DNA from: Candidatus Eisenbergiella merdavium
Lineage (GTDB): Bacteria; Bacillota; Clostridia; Lachnospirales; Lachnospiraceae
Assembly: GCA_019119595.1 (NCBI GenBank)
Contig: DWWS01000036.1
Span: 18,571-82,570, forward strand
Direction: 5' to 3'
Length of the DNA: 64,000 nt
Position 1 is the stretch's first letter. The number at the start of each line of letters is the position of its first letter. A program made the position numbers and the translations under genes. This document shows positions 32,184 to 41,497 of the stretch, piece by piece. The notes below the pieces were generated by a model, which searched no databases, was not told the origin of the DNA, and was given only the letters and a program-made list of their open reading frames with translations.

Positions 32184-33638
32184 TTACGCCTGTTCTCCCA
32201 GATAATAAAACCCTTTATATTCCTCCAGCCTTACCGGCACGATCCTTCCGATCAGGGAGGCGTCGCCCGGGAAGTGAACCAGCGTGTTGTTGGAAAGCCG
32301 TCCTGTCACAAGGGAGGCGTCGTGCTCGTTCACCTCTTCCACCAGGGCGTCCATGGTTTTTCCGGCAAGCAGCTTAACCTGCTGCCTCGCCGTCTCCTGC
32401 ACGGCCTTTAATACCCGGTCAAAGCCTGCATGGGCCTCAGCCTCCGGCACCTGGTTTTCCATGGAGGCCGCCGGGGTTCCCGTCCGTTTGGAGTAGAGGA
32501 AGGTGAAGGCGTTGTCGAAGCGCACCCGCCGGATCACGTCGATGGTTTCCTCCACATCCTCCGGAGTCTCGCCGGGAAAGCCCACGATGATGTCCGTGGT
32601 CAGGGCGATGTCCGGGACAGCCGCCCGGATCCGCTCCACCAGCTCAAGGTACTGCTCCTTCGTGTAGCGGCGGTTCATAGCTTTTAAGATGCGGGTGGAG
32701 CCGGACTGCAGGGGCAGATGGAGATGCCTGCAGATCTTGTCCGAGGAGGCCATCACACGGATCAGATCGTCGGAAAGATCCTTGGGATGGGAGGTCATGA
32801 AGCGCACCCGGCGGATGCCGTCGATCTTCACCACCTCGGAAAGGAGCTGGGCAAAGCTGATGGGCTGCTCCAGATTTTTTCCATAAGAATTCACGTTCTG
32901 CCCTAACAGCATCACCTCCACCACGCCGTCCCGGGCAAGGCGCTCGATCTCCCGCAGGATATCCTTCGGGTTTCTGCTTCTCTCGCGCCCACGAACATAG
33001 GGCACGATGCAGTAGCTGCAGAAATTGTTGCAGCCGAACATGATGTTGATCCCGGACTTGAAGGGATATTTTCTCTCCACCGGAAGATCCTCCACGATCC
33101 GGTCCGTTCCCTGCCAGATATCGACGATCATCCCGTCCTGCTCGAACGAGCTGTCCAAAAGCTCCGCAAACTTATAGATGTTGTGGGTTCCGAAGATCAG
33201 ATCCACAAAGCGGTAGCTTTTCTGTATTTTTTCAATGGTCCCCGGCTCCTGCATCATGCAGCCGCAGAGGGCGATCTTCATGGCGGGATTCTTCTTTTTC
33301 AGCCCGTTTAAGACGCCGAGCCTTCCGTACACCCGCTGATCCGCATTGTCACGGACGGTGCAGGTATTGTAGATGTCAAAATCCGCCTCCTCGCTTTCCG
33401 TGAGCACATATCCGGCCTGCTCCAGAATGCCGGAGAGCTTTTCGGAGTCCCTGGCGTTCATCTGGCAGCCGAAGGTGGTGACGCAGGCCGTCAGCGGCCT
33501 GCCCAGCCGTTCCGATTTCCTGCGCACATGGATGCGGCATTTTTTCAGAAAGTAATACTGTCGAAGCGGCTCCTCCTCCGGCGCCGGCTTTGACAGGTCA
33601 ATGGAAGCAAGGAGCGTTTCCAGATTGTCCGTCGTCAT
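32184..33638 (-). CDS. miaB: tRNA-2-methylthio-N6-dimethylallyladenosine synthase
   Basis: 484 residues from the ATG at 33638; upstream codons read through the pepT end and are unlikely. Three domains in order: the N-terminal UPF0004 iron-sulfur domain (TFGCQMNARDSEKL and two further Cys), the radical SAM core with CNNFCSYCIVP (CxxxCxxC), and a C-terminal TRAM RNA-binding domain. It adds a methylthio group to A37 already modified by MiaA. The N-terminus carries about 60 extra residues common in clostridial MiaB. Its 3' end is followed by a U-less hairpin and the lyase gene. Confidence 0.94.
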   Translation of the reverse strand: MTTDNLETLLASIDLSKPAPEEEPLRQYYFLKKCRIHVRRKSERLGRPLTACVTTFGCQMNARDSEKLSGILEQAGYVLTESEEADFDIYNTCTVRDNADQRVYGRLGVLNGLKKKNPAMKIALCGCMMQEPGTIEKIQKSYRFVDLIFGTHNIYKFAELLDSSFEQDGMIVDIWQGTDRIVEDLPVERKYPFKSGINIMFGCNNFCSYCIVPYVRGRERSRNPKDILREIERLARDGVVEVMLLGQNVNSYGKNLEQPISFAQLLSEVVKIDGIRRVRFMTSHPKDLSDDLIRVMASSDKICRHLHLPLQSGSTRILKAMNRRYTKEQYLELVERIRAAVPDIALTTDIIVGFPGETPEDVEETIDVIRRVRFDNAFTFLYSKRTGTPAASMENQVPEAEAHAGFDRVLKAVQETARQQVKLLAGKTMDALVEEVNEHDASLVTGRLSNNTLVHFPGDASLIGRIVPVRLEEYKGFYYLGEQA

Positions 33639-33723
33639 TCGTACCTGTCCCTTTCTTTGGTTCGTTCGTCCCGCGGAGGGCCAAAACGGCCCGGCCTGTT
33701 TCGCGGCTGTTTTTTCCTTTCCG

Positions 33724-34962
33724 TCAGTTTCCGGCATACAGGGAAACGATGTTGAGAAGGATCTGCACGATCTTTTCCATGGATTCGATGCAGATATATT
33801 CGTACTTCCCGTGGAAATTCAGCCCGCCCGTGCAGAGGTTGGGGCAGGGAAGTCCCATGAAGGAAAGCCTTGCGCCGTCCGTGCCTCCGCGGATGGGGCT
33901 GATCAGGGGCTTCACCCCTGCCATTTCCATGGCCTTTGCCGCATTTTCAATGAGGTGGGCGTTTTCCGGCAGGATCTTTTCCTTCATGTTGTAATAGCTG
34001 TCCTTCATATCCACGACGAAGGTATCCGCGCCGTACTTTTCATTCAGGAAGGCCGCCGCCTTCTGGAAGAACGCTTTCTTTTCTTCAAATTTGCCGAGGT
34101 CATGGTCGCGGATGATGTAGTCCACATCCACCTGCTCCACATTTCCCTGAATGGTGCCGGGATGGTAAAAGCCCTCATAGCCCTCTGTGGCCTCCGGCGC
34201 CTCATGCGCGGGAAGCAGGGCCTGAAATTCCTGCGCCAGCAGGATGGCGTTCTTCATCCGCCCCTTCGCGCTTCCGGGATGGACGCTTCGGCCGTTCACA
34301 TGGAGCACCACATCCGCGGCGTTGAAATTTTCGTATTCCAGTTCGCCCAGCTCGCCGCCGTCTACGGTATAGGCATAATCCGCGCCGAAGCCCTCCACGT
34401 CGAAGTGATCCACGCCCGCTCCCACCTCCTCGTCGGGCGTGAAGCCGATGCGAATGGTTCCGTGTTCGATCTCCGGATGGGCAAGCAGGTACTGGGCCAT
34501 GGTCATGATCTCCGCCACGCCGGCCTTATCATCCGCGCCGAGAAGCGTGGTGCCGTCCGTGACGATCAGGCTCTGTCCCACATATCCGGCAAGCTCCGGA
34601 TTATCCTCCTCCTTCATCACCACCGAAAGCGCCTCGTTCAGCACGATGTCCCCTCCCGGATAGTTCTCTATGATGCGGGGCTTCACATCCCTGCCGCTGA
34701 CGCTCATCGCGGTATCCATATGAGCGATGAAGCCCAGCGCCGGAGCGGTCTTTCCCTCTTTCAGGGTGGACGGGATCGTGGCGTACACATAACCGTACTG
34801 CTCGTCAAACCTTACGCCGGAGGCTCCCATTTCCTGAAGCTCCTTTGCCAGAAGCCGTCCCAGATCCTTCTGCTTTTCCGTGCTGGGGAAGGTCTCGCTG
34901 GGGGACCAGGACTGGGTGTCTATTTTCACATATCTTAAAAATCTGTCTACTACGCCGCTCAT
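33724..34962 (-). CDS. pepT: Peptidase T (tripeptide aminopeptidase)
   Basis: 412 residues of the M20 metallopeptidase family. Metal ligands lie in [12 protein letters not shown] near residue 78 and [13 protein letters not shown] near 140, and the general base is in [10 protein letters not shown] near 175. [25 protein letters not shown] is the PepT-type C-terminal signature; I give only its first part: [13 protein letters not shown]. It releases N-terminal residues from tripeptides in the cytoplasm. AGGAG precedes the ATG. It lies 86 bp upstream of miaB and 33 bp after proA. Confidence 0.95.
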   Translation of the reverse strand: MSGVVDRFLRYVKIDTQSWSPSETFPSTEKQKDLGRLLAKELQEMGASGVRFDEQYGYVYATIPSTLKEGKTAPALGFIAHMDTAMSVSGRDVKPRIIENYPGGDIVLNEALSVVMKEEDNPELAGYVGQSLIVTDGTTLLGADDKAGVAEIMTMAQYLLAHPEIEHGTIRIGFTPDEEVGAGVDHFDVEGFGADYAYTVDGGELGELEYENFNAADVVLHVNGRSVHPGSAKGRMKNAILLAQEFQALLPAHEAPEATEGYEGFYHPGTIQGNVEQVDVDYIIRDHDLGKFEEKKAFFQKAAAFLNEKYGADTFVVDMKDSYYNMKEKILPENAHLIENAAKAMEMAGVKPLISPIRGGTDGARLSFMGLPCPNLCTGGLNFHGKYEYICIESMEKIVQILLNIVSLYAGN

Positions 34963-34995
34963 GCTGTCGTCTCTCCTTTTTCAGAATATTTTCGT

Positions 34996-36240
34996 CTATG
35001 GCCGGATCTGTCCGTTTCCGCGGATCACATACTTATAGGAGGTCAGCTCCTTTAATCCCATTGGCCCGCGGGCATGGAGCTTCTGGGTGCTGATGCCGAT
35101 CTCCGCTCCAAACCCGAATTCAAAGCCATCGGTGAAGCGGGTTGAGGCGTTCACATAAACGCAGGCGGAGTCCACCTCGTTCAAAAACCGCTCCGCGCGT
35201 TCCGTATCCTCCGTGATGATGGCGTCGGAATGGCCGGTGCTGCAGCGGTTGATGTGACGGATGGCCTCGTCCAGGGTATCAACCGTCTTGATGGACAGGA
35301 TATAATCCAGGTACTCGGTCTCGAAATCCGCTTCCGCTGCCGCATTCATATCGGGAACCGTCTCCCTCGCCCGCTCGTCTCCGCGAAGCTCCACGTTTTT
35401 CTCCTGAAGGGCCTGCGCCAGCGCGGGCAGGAAACGCTCCCGCACCGCCTCGTGGATCACCAGGGATTCGCAGGCGTTGCAGACGCCGATCCGCTGGGTT
35501 TTGGCGTTTATCAGAATGGGAACAGCCTTTGCCAGATCCGCATACTTATCCACGTAAATATGGCAGTTTCCGGTTCCCGTTTCGATCACCGGCACCGTGC
35601 TGTGCTCCACCACCGCGCGGATCAGCCCGGCTCCTCCGCGGGGAATCAGCACATCCACATATTCGTTCATGCGCATGAGCTGCTCCGTCACCGCCCGGTC
35701 TGTATCGGTGACGAGCTGAACCGCGTCCGGATCGATCCCACAGTCCTCCAGGGAAGTCCGGATGCTCTCCGCGATCGCCTGATTGGAGGCAAGGGCGTCG
35801 CTCCCGCCCTTGAGAATGCAGGCGTTTCCGGCCTTGAAGCACAGGGCAAAAGCATCCGCCGTCACATTGGGCCTGGATTCGTAGATGATGCCCGCAACGC
35901 CGATGGGAACCCGGCGCTTCTCGATCTTCAGGCCGTTGGGACGGATGAAGCTCTCCAGAACCTCTCCCACCGGATCGGGCAGAGCGCTCACCTGCCTGAG
36001 GCCCTCCGCCATGGCCCGTACACGCTCCGGCGTCAGCCGCAGCCGGTCCACCAGGCCGGGATGCATGCCCTTTGCCTCCCCGTCGGCCACATCCTTTTCG
36101 TTTGCGGAAAGGATCCTGTCCAAGTCACGCTCCAGCCCCTCCGCCGCCGCGCACAGCGCCCGGTTCTTCCTCTCCTCCGACATACAGGCCAGATCATATT
36201 TCACCGCCGCGGCGGCCTTTCCCATTTCTCTTAATTCCAT
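34996..36240 (-). CDS. proA: Gamma-glutamyl phosphate reductase
   Basis: 414 residues from the ATG at 36240 with GGGAGG upstream; the frame extends further but runs antiparallel to nothing useful and lies in fthC. An aldehyde-dehydrogenase fold: [18 protein letters not shown] near residue 140 and the catalytic Cys in [15 protein letters not shown] near 265. It reduces gamma-glutamyl phosphate to glutamate semialdehyde, the second step of proline synthesis. Its partner proB is on the same strand but separated by fthC and ynzC. Confidence 0.95.
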   Translation of the reverse strand: MELREMGKAAAAVKYDLACMSEERKNRALCAAAEGLERDLDRILSANEKDVADGEAKGMHPGLVDRLRLTPERVRAMAEGLRQVSALPDPVGEVLESFIRPNGLKIEKRRVPIGVAGIIYESRPNVTADAFALCFKAGNACILKGGSDALASNQAIAESIRTSLEDCGIDPDAVQLVTDTDRAVTEQLMRMNEYVDVLIPRGGAGLIRAVVEHSTVPVIETGTGNCHIYVDKYADLAKAVPILINAKTQRIGVCNACESLVIHEAVRERFLPALAQALQEKNVELRGDERARETVPDMNAAAEADFETEYLDYILSIKTVDTLDEAIRHINRCSTGHSDAIITEDTERAERFLNEVDSACVYVNASTRFTDGFEFGFGAEIGISTQKLHARGPMGLKELTSYKYVIRGNGQIRP

Positions 36241-36283
36241 CGTCAACGCCTCCCTTTCCCTGTGCTTGTTTCCGAGTGATCCT

Positions 36284-37012
36284 TTATCCTTCGGCGGAAT
36301 CGTTCCCTTTCCGGTTCCATGTTCCATCAAACGAAGCTGCCGAAACCGCGCCCGCCTCTTCCTGCTGCCGAATCGTTTCACACTCCGTTATGATAAGATC
36401 CGGCCGGATGTCCGTGGATTCCTGCATAACGGCCTCCAGAAGCTGACAGGAAAAGCAAAGCGCCGCTTTGAAGCAGGCCGCCCTTCCCGCCGCGTGCTCC
36501 GTCCCTGCCGCGGTTGCCGTTTCAGCGGCTAAAGCGTTTGCCGTTTCCACTGTCTGAAGAAAGCGGTCATAATAGCCTCCCCCATAGCCCAGCCTGCCGC
36601 ATTGCCGGTCAAAGGCGGCTCCGGGCATGATGATGAGATCGCCTTTGGCCGGATTACGGAATTTTCTTTCCTCCTCCAAAGGAGGCTCCAAAATCCCGCG
36701 AAAGCCTGGAGTCAGCTCCCTAATCTGCCAAATCCGGTAAAAGGACATTCTCCCTGCGCCCTCCACCCTGGGACAGAAAACCTGCTTTCCCTCTTCAAGG
36801 GCTGTTCTCATCAGCTCCCGGGTGGGAACCTCGTCTCCAAAGGAAGCATATATGAGAACCCGGCGGGCATTCCGGTACTGCGCAAGGCTGCAAAGAGTCT
36901 GAAGGATCCGTTCCCCGGCCCGCCTTCGTTCCTCCTCCGTGAGAGCGTGTCTGCGCCTCAGCGCCTCCCGCCGGAGAGCCTCCTTATTTTGTCCGGCTTT
37001 TTCACTGCGCAT
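36284..37012 (-). CDS. 5-formyltetrahydrofolate cyclo-ligase family protein
   Basis: 242 residues. The family signature [18 protein letters not shown] near residue 130 and the N-terminal basic helix that binds ATP phosphates are present. It converts 5-formyl-THF to 5,10-methenyl-THF with ATP, returning a storage folate to the C1 pool, which fits FolD and Fhs encoded at 54-56 kb. The C-terminal third contains an Ala/Thr-rich insertion (about 160-185). It overlaps ynzC by 11 bp and precedes proA by 43 bp. Confidence 0.88.
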   Translation of the reverse strand: MRSEKAGQNKEALRREALRRRHALTEEERRRAGERILQTLCSLAQYRNARRVLIYASFGDEVPTRELMRTALEEGKQVFCPRVEGAGRMSFYRIWQIRELTPGFRGILEPPLEEERKFRNPAKGDLIIMPGAAFDRQCGRLGYGGGYYDRFLQTVETANALAAETATAAGTEHAAGRAACFKAALCFSCQLLEAVMQESTDIRPDLIITECETIRQQEEAGAVSAASFDGTWNRKGNDSAEG

Positions 37013-37247
37013 GGCCGGAGCCCTTCTGCGCGTGCTCCTGTCCCAGATTGGTGATAGAGCCGTCCTCGTTCTGGATGTTGATATTGTTTAACTGCGCCCG
37101 CAGGTTTGCGCGGACGCTGTTGATATAATCCTGTCTCAGGGCTGCCTGCTCCTCCTTTTCGGCAGCGCTCAGCCCTTCCTTCTGAGACTTATGATACAGC
37201 TCATTGATCCGACGGATCTTTTCCTCCATCGTTTCCTGCTTCTGCAT
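37002..37247 (-). CDS. DUF896 (YnzC-type) protein
   Basis: 81 residues. The conserved IRRINELYHKSQKEGLSAAE and LRQDYINSVRANLRAQLN segments define the DUF896/UPF0291 helical family, small proteins of unknown function found in Firmicutes (SOS-regulated in B. subtilis for YnzC). AGAGG precedes the ATG. It begins 19 bp after the last hairpin of the tandem palindromic element downstream of proB. Confidence 0.9.
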   Translation of the reverse strand: MQKQETMEEKIRRINELYHKSQKEGLSAAEKEEQAALRQDYINSVRANLRAQLNNINIQNEDGSITNLGQEHAQKGSGHAQ

Positions 37248-37265
37248 ATTCTACCTCTTTTTTCC

Positions 37266-37343
37266 GCCGCCGCAGGCGGCATTTTCTTCCGTGAGAAGAA
37301 TCATGCAATGATTCTTCCAGGAAAGCGCAACGCGCTTTCCGCC
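37266..37343. repeat. Three-hairpin palindromic element, copy 1
   Basis: A 78-bp unit made of three adjacent palindromes: GCCGCCGCAGGCGGC, GAAGAATCA...TGATTCTTC and GGAAAGCGC...GCGCTTTCC. It matches copy 2 closely; the differences are confined to the joint between palindromes one and two and to the third loop (AAC versus GAT). It lies in the proB-ynzC gap. Confidence 0.93.
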
Positions 37344-37353
37344 TCCTTAATTT

Positions 37354-37431
37354 GCCGCCGCAGGCGGCATTTATCTCTGTGAGAAGAATCATGCAATGAT
37401 TCTTCCAGGAAAGCGCGATGCGCTTTCCGCC
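37354..37431. repeat. Three-hairpin palindromic element, copy 2
   Basis: The second 78-bp copy, offset exactly 88 bp from copy 1 and ending at the base next to the proB stop codon. All three stems are preserved. No U-tract follows any stem on the minus strand, so this is not a conventional terminator. Confidence 0.93.
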
Positions 37432-38289
37432 TTACTGATTCAGCTTCGATACGAAGCCGGGAAGATCGAAGTCCTCGTCCCTGTGGGCCACGAACAGCGT
37501 CCCCAGGTTCTGGCCGTCCATCAGCCGGTGGATGATACGCACATCCCTGCTGTTTGCGATGAGCATATCGGCTCCCGCCCTGGTGGCGATCCTGGCCGCC
37601 GTCAGCTTGGTGTTCATGCCTCCGGTTCCCACGCTGCTTCCCGTGCTTTCCTTTCCCATGTTCATGTGGGAATCGTTCAGCTCCTCCACCAGATCCACAA
37701 AGCGGGCGTCCGGATTCTTTCTCGGATCGTCGGTATACAGCCCGTCGATATCCGAAAGCAGGATGAGAAGATCCGCTCCGATCAGAGCCGCGACGATGGC
37801 CGACAGGGTGTCGTTATCCAGCTCCAGCTCATAGGTGGCCACCGTATCGTTTTCGTTGACCACGGGGATGACTCCCATTTTCAGAAGCTGGGTAAAAGTA
37901 TTGTGGGCGTTGTAGCGGTTCAGATTGTCCACCACCGTATTCTTGGTCAGAAGGATCTGAGCCGTCATCTGATTATACTCGGAAAAAATCCGTTCGTAGG
38001 TCATCATCAGACGCGCCTGCCCGATGGCGGCACAGGCCTGCTTCATGGCGATGCGGTTCTGGCTGAAATCCTCCTCGGTCAGATGCATCGCCCTTCTTCC
38101 CTGGGCGATGGCGCCGGAGGTGACAAGCACCACATCCTTTCCCTGATTTCTCAGATTGCACAGCTCTCTGACCAGAACCTCCAGCTTGATATAATCCAGT
38201 TCTCCGGTCTGGGGGTGCTGCAGGGAGGACGAACCGATCTTGACGACGATCCTCTTCTTATCTTTCAGTCTATTCCGATACTGTTCCAT
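37432..38289 (-). CDS. proB: Glutamate 5-kinase
   Basis: 285 codons counted with stop, 284 residues (858 bp), from the ATG at 38289 with GGAG upstream; much of the longer frame shadows the FAD gene. The amino-acid-kinase fold is shown by RIVVKIGSSSLQ near residue 12, VLVTSGAIAQG, and VVNENDTVA near 140. It phosphorylates glutamate in the first step of proline synthesis. It lacks the C-terminal PUA domain of the E. coli enzyme, a common short form. Its start overlaps the FAD-protein gene by 20 bp, and its stop abuts the tandem palindromic elements. Confidence 0.94.
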   Translation of the reverse strand: MEQYRNRLKDKKRIVVKIGSSSLQHPQTGELDYIKLEVLVRELCNLRNQGKDVVLVTSGAIAQGRRAMHLTEEDFSQNRIAMKQACAAIGQARLMMTYERIFSEYNQMTAQILLTKNTVVDNLNRYNAHNTFTQLLKMGVIPVVNENDTVATYELELDNDTLSAIVAALIGADLLILLSDIDGLYTDDPRKNPDARFVDLVEELNDSHMNMGKESTGSSVGTGGMNTKLTAARIATRAGADMLIANSRDVRIIHRLMDGQNLGTLFVAHRDEDFDLPGFVSKLNQ

Positions 38290-39991
38290 CGTTTCTCCAT
38301 TCCTTTTCAGGTATCTGATATCTGGCGGCGATCGCCTCCGCCACCCGCAGGCCGTCCATGGCCGCCGAGGTGATCCCTCCCGCATAGCCCGCACCCTCTC
38401 CGCAGGGGTAAAGGCCGCGCACCGCAGACTGCAGTGTTTCATCCCGCGGAATGCGCACCGGGGACGAGGTTCTGCTTTCCACGCCGGAAAGGCAGACCGC
38501 GTCGTCCGAAAAGCCCGGTATGATCCGGCCGAAGGCCTCCATTCCTTCCAGAAAGGCCCTTCTGACGGCGGGCGGAAGGATGGGGCGCAGATCGGCCTCC
38601 TTCCACTCTCCCTTGATGGCAGGGGCAAAATCCGGCGGAACAAGGGCTTGCCTGTTTGCGGAGGCCGCGTCCGTGCCCTGCTTTGTCAGGGCGTTCCTTC
38701 CTGCGTGCTCCGTCTCTTTTTTTTCGTCCGAAGCGCCTTCCTGCCTGGCATAGTCCCCATACCGCTGCACGGGCACAGCTCCGTCCGCCGCGCGGAAGGC
38801 CCGCTGCTCCAGCGCGCGCTGGAAATGGATGCCGGAAAGCGGCCCCTTTGCGCCATAATCCTCCGGCGTAACGGAAACGACGACGGCGCTGTTGGCATTC
38901 TTCCCGCTTCTTCCGCTGTAGCTCATGCCGTTCACCGCAAGCCGCCCCGGCTCGCTCGAGGCGTTCACCACATAGCCGCCCGGACACATGCAGAAGGAGT
39001 AAACGCCCCTTCCCTCCGAGGTCTTTGCGGTAAGCTTATAGGAGGCCGGCGGCAGATGCTCCGGATTTTTCTGTCCGTACTGAGAAAGGTTGATCAGCTC
39101 CTGGGGGTGCTCCACCCGCAGGCCCACGGCGAAGGCCTTCGCCTCCATGGGAATCCCCTTTTCCTGCAGCATCTCAAAGGTGTCCCTCGCGCTGTGGCCG
39201 ATGGCAAGCACGACCGAATCGCTTTCCAGCCGTTCCCCGTTTTCACAGACCACGCCCCGCACCCTGCCGTTTTCCGTCACGAGCTCCGTCACCCTTGTGC
39301 AGAAGCGCACCTCGCCGCCCCAGGAAAGGATCTGCTCCCGCATGCGCTTCACCACACGGGAGAGCACGTCCGTTCCCAGATGGGGCCTGCTCTCATAAAG
39401 GATCTGCTCAGGCGCTCCGTTTTCCACAAAAATCCTTAAGACCTCTCCGTTCCTTCCGTCCCGGTCCTTCACCAGGGTGTTCAGCTTTCCGTCGGAAAAG
39501 GTTCCCGCTCCTCCCTCTCCGAACTGGACGTTGGAATCCGCAGAGAGGCTTCCTCTCCTCCAGAAGTCCTCCACGCGACTGGTGCGGCTCTCCACATCCT
39601 CTCCCCGCTCCAGAAGCAACGGACGGTACCCTGCCTTTGCCAGCATGTATCCGCAGAACAGGCCCGCCGGGCCTGTTCCAATGATCAGGGGCCTGCGGTT
39701 CAGCCGTTCCTCTCCCGGCTCCGGAAAATGATAGCGCACCTCCGGCGCCGCTCCCACGTCGGGATTTCTCCTGCAGGCTGCCAGGAGCTTCTCCTCCCGT
39801 TTTCCCTTTACCTGAACCTCCACTGTATAGATCAGCCGGATCTCCGGCTTCTTTCTCGCGTCGATGGACTGCCTTACCACCCGCAGGGAGGCGATCTCCT
39901 CCGGCCGGATGTGCAGGACCCCTGCCGCCTTTTGCGCAAGCTCTCTGCCGGAATGGCCCGGCGGCAGCTTTAATTGTCTGATCTGTATCAT
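38270..39991 (-). CDS. FAD-dependent dehydrogenase-like protein (COG2509 type)
   Basis: 573 residues. A small N-terminal alpha/beta domain (about 1-90) precedes a Rossmann FAD site with LIIGTGPAGLFCGYMLAKAG near residue 102 and a second dinucleotide region (VLAIGHSARDTFEML near 270). CMCPGGYVVNASSEPG near 340 is typical of this uncharacterised dehydrogenase family. Reaction unknown; the fold suggests flavin-dependent reduction. A poorly conserved insertion (about 425-465) lies before the C-terminal FAD-closing motif GEGAGYAGGI. It shares a transcript with proB, whose start lies inside it. Confidence 0.85.
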   Translation of the reverse strand: MIQIRQLKLPPGHSGRELAQKAAGVLHIRPEEIASLRVVRQSIDARKKPEIRLIYTVEVQVKGKREEKLLAACRRNPDVGAAPEVRYHFPEPGEERLNRRPLIIGTGPAGLFCGYMLAKAGYRPLLLERGEDVESRTSRVEDFWRRGSLSADSNVQFGEGGAGTFSDGKLNTLVKDRDGRNGEVLRIFVENGAPEQILYESRPHLGTDVLSRVVKRMREQILSWGGEVRFCTRVTELVTENGRVRGVVCENGERLESDSVVLAIGHSARDTFEMLQEKGIPMEAKAFAVGLRVEHPQELINLSQYGQKNPEHLPPASYKLTAKTSEGRGVYSFCMCPGGYVVNASSEPGRLAVNGMSYSGRSGKNANSAVVVSVTPEDYGAKGPLSGIHFQRALEQRAFRAADGAVPVQRYGDYARQEGASDEKKETEHAGRNALTKQGTDAASANRQALVPPDFAPAIKGEWKEADLRPILPPAVRRAFLEGMEAFGRIIPGFSDDAVCLSGVESRTSSPVRIPRDETLQSAVRGLYPCGEGAGYAGGITSAAMDGLRVAEAIAARYQIPEKEWRNDGTVSE

Positions 39992-40032
39992 TTGAATCCT
40001 CCCGGCAAAGCCGTAAGCGGCTTAATGAATAG

Positions 40033-40061
40033 AGTATAGCGCAATCCCTTCCCCGGGACAA
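40033..40061 (-). promoter_or_regulatory. Promoter upstream of the FAD gene and proB
   Basis: Minus-strand TTGTCC (40056-40061) and TATACT (40033-40038) with a 17-bp spacer, 42 bp before the ATG of the FAD gene. Matches are four and five of six. A small AAGCCG/CGGCTT hairpin (40008-40023) falls at the start of the predicted leader. Confidence 0.6.
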
Positions 40062-40146
40062 GCACTTTCTGAACGGCCAGGCACATGTTGCAATACAAAC
40101 GCGCCGTTCGCAAAGCCTCTCTTTCCGCCGTTTCTCAGCTCCCGAC

Positions 40147-40170
40147 CCGAAAGGCCCGCCGGTCTTTCGG
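40147..40170. repeat. Hairpin after the HI0933-type flavoprotein gene
   Basis: CCGAAAG (40147-40153 on plus) and CTTTCGG (40164-40170) form a 7-bp stem just after the flavoprotein stop. No T-run follows on the minus strand. Confidence 0.5.
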
Positions 40171-40172
40171 CT

Positions 40173-41441
40173 TCACCCCTTTCCGGCAAGGAAGCCGGAG
40201 GTCCATGCCCACTGCAGGTTATAGCCCCCGCATCGGCCGTCCACGTCCAGAAGCTCCCCGGCAAAGTACAGGCCGGGATGCCTTACGGATTCCAGCCTGT
40301 CCGTCACCTCCTCAAGCGGCACACCGCCCGCGCAGACCTGCGCGCTGCCAAACGGGTTGGCCGATCTCACCCGGACGGAAAATGCCCGGAGGTCGCCGAA
40401 CACCCGGCGGACCGCTTCCCGGCTTCCTTCGTCCACCGCATCCTGGAGCTTCAGCCCGTTTTTTTTCAGCAACGTCAAAATGATCTTTTTATTCACAAGG
40501 CCGCAGAAAAGCACCTCCATGGATCGCCCCCTGCAGACGGTGATCCGTCGCTCCGCCATTTTTTCATACTCCTCCTGTTTTCCAGGGAAGGAGGGAAGGA
40601 AGTCGATTCTTGCCTGCACCCGTTTTCCCTTCGCCAGCGCCAGGGAGGCGTGCCTGGAAAGCTGAAAGACCGGAATTCCGGAGATCCCGTAATCGGTAAG
40701 CTGCAGCTCCCCCTCCTCCGTCCAGGCCGCCCGGGCCTCCTGCGGAACAGAAAGCCGGACGGATGCCGCGCAGCGCACGCCCGCAAGCCCCTTCCAGAAA
40801 TCCCCCTCGCAGCGCAGCGCGGTGAGCGCCGGCTGGGGCCGGATCACACTGTGGCCCAGGCTCTTTGCAAACGCATATCCGTCCATTCCCTCTCCTGCCT
40901 TCTGCCCGGCCGGAGAGCCGCATGCCACGATCAGCCGGTCAAAGGCAAGCTCCTCCTCCCGCGCATTCTGCACGCTCTGCATGCGCACCAGAAATCCTCC
41001 ACCCCGCCGGGGCAGGAGCTCCCTGATCTGACAGTCCGTAAGGACGCTCACGCCAAGACGTTCCAGCTCGAAGCGCAGCGTATCAAGAACCGTGGAGGCC
41101 TGTCCGGAAAGCGGATACACATAGCCGTCTCTGGAGGTCGTAAGCATCCCCATTTTCTCAAAAAGCCGCAGCGTATCCTCCGGCGAAAAGCGTGCGAACA
41201 TGCTCCGAAGCCTTCCGGCGGGCGCGCCGTGATAATATTCCCCGATTTTATCCATGGAAAAAGACAGGTTGGTAAGGTTGCACCTTCCGTTCCCTGTCAC
41301 CAGAATCTTTTTCCCGATCCGCTCCTTTTTCTCCAGGATCACAACCTCATCGCCAGGGCCGCCCTTCCCCTGCGCAGCGGAAACAGCTGCCATCAGGCCG
41401 GAGGCTCCGCCCCCGATGATCCCCGTTTTTCTTCTGTTCAT
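40173..41441 (-). CDS. HI0933/YhiN-family flavoprotein
   Basis: 422 residues. The N-terminal GIIGGGASGLMAAVSAA is the FAD-binding dinucleotide fold, followed by KKILVTGNGRCNLTN, the hallmark of the HI0933 family, and a C-terminal FAD-closing segment GLYFAGELLDVDGRCGGYN (19 residues). Function is uncharacterised; members are predicted NAD(P)/FAD oxidoreductases. A second flavoprotein gene follows after 181 bp, but the two are not close paralogs. AAGGGGAAG precedes the ATG. Confidence 0.88.
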   Translation of the reverse strand: MNRRKTGIIGGGASGLMAAVSAAQGKGGPGDEVVILEKKERIGKKILVTGNGRCNLTNLSFSMDKIGEYYHGAPAGRLRSMFARFSPEDTLRLFEKMGMLTTSRDGYVYPLSGQASTVLDTLRFELERLGVSVLTDCQIRELLPRRGGGFLVRMQSVQNAREEELAFDRLIVACGSPAGQKAGEGMDGYAFAKSLGHSVIRPQPALTALRCEGDFWKGLAGVRCAASVRLSVPQEARAAWTEEGELQLTDYGISGIPVFQLSRHASLALAKGKRVQARIDFLPSFPGKQEEYEKMAERRITVCRGRSMEVLFCGLVNKKIILTLLKKNGLKLQDAVDEGSREAVRRVFGDLRAFSVRVRSANPFGSAQVCAGGVPLEEVTDRLESVRHPGLYFAGELLDVDGRCGGYNLQWAWTSGFLAGKG

Positions 41442-41497
41442 CTCTTCCCCTTTTCTGCTCTTTCATATAAGAAGCTCTCGTCGTCTGACGAACACGG

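Noticed and set aside
30053..32377. A 774-codon open frame on the plus strand opposite the lyase gene
   Set aside because: It is antisense to a clear protein family member, has no ribosome binding site, and its translation is rich in His, Arg and Leu without domains, as expected for the complement of GC-rich coding DNA.
37266..37431. CRISPR array
   Set aside because: Only two units, each internally palindromic, with a 10-bp constant-like gap and no unique 30-40 bp spacers or cas genes.
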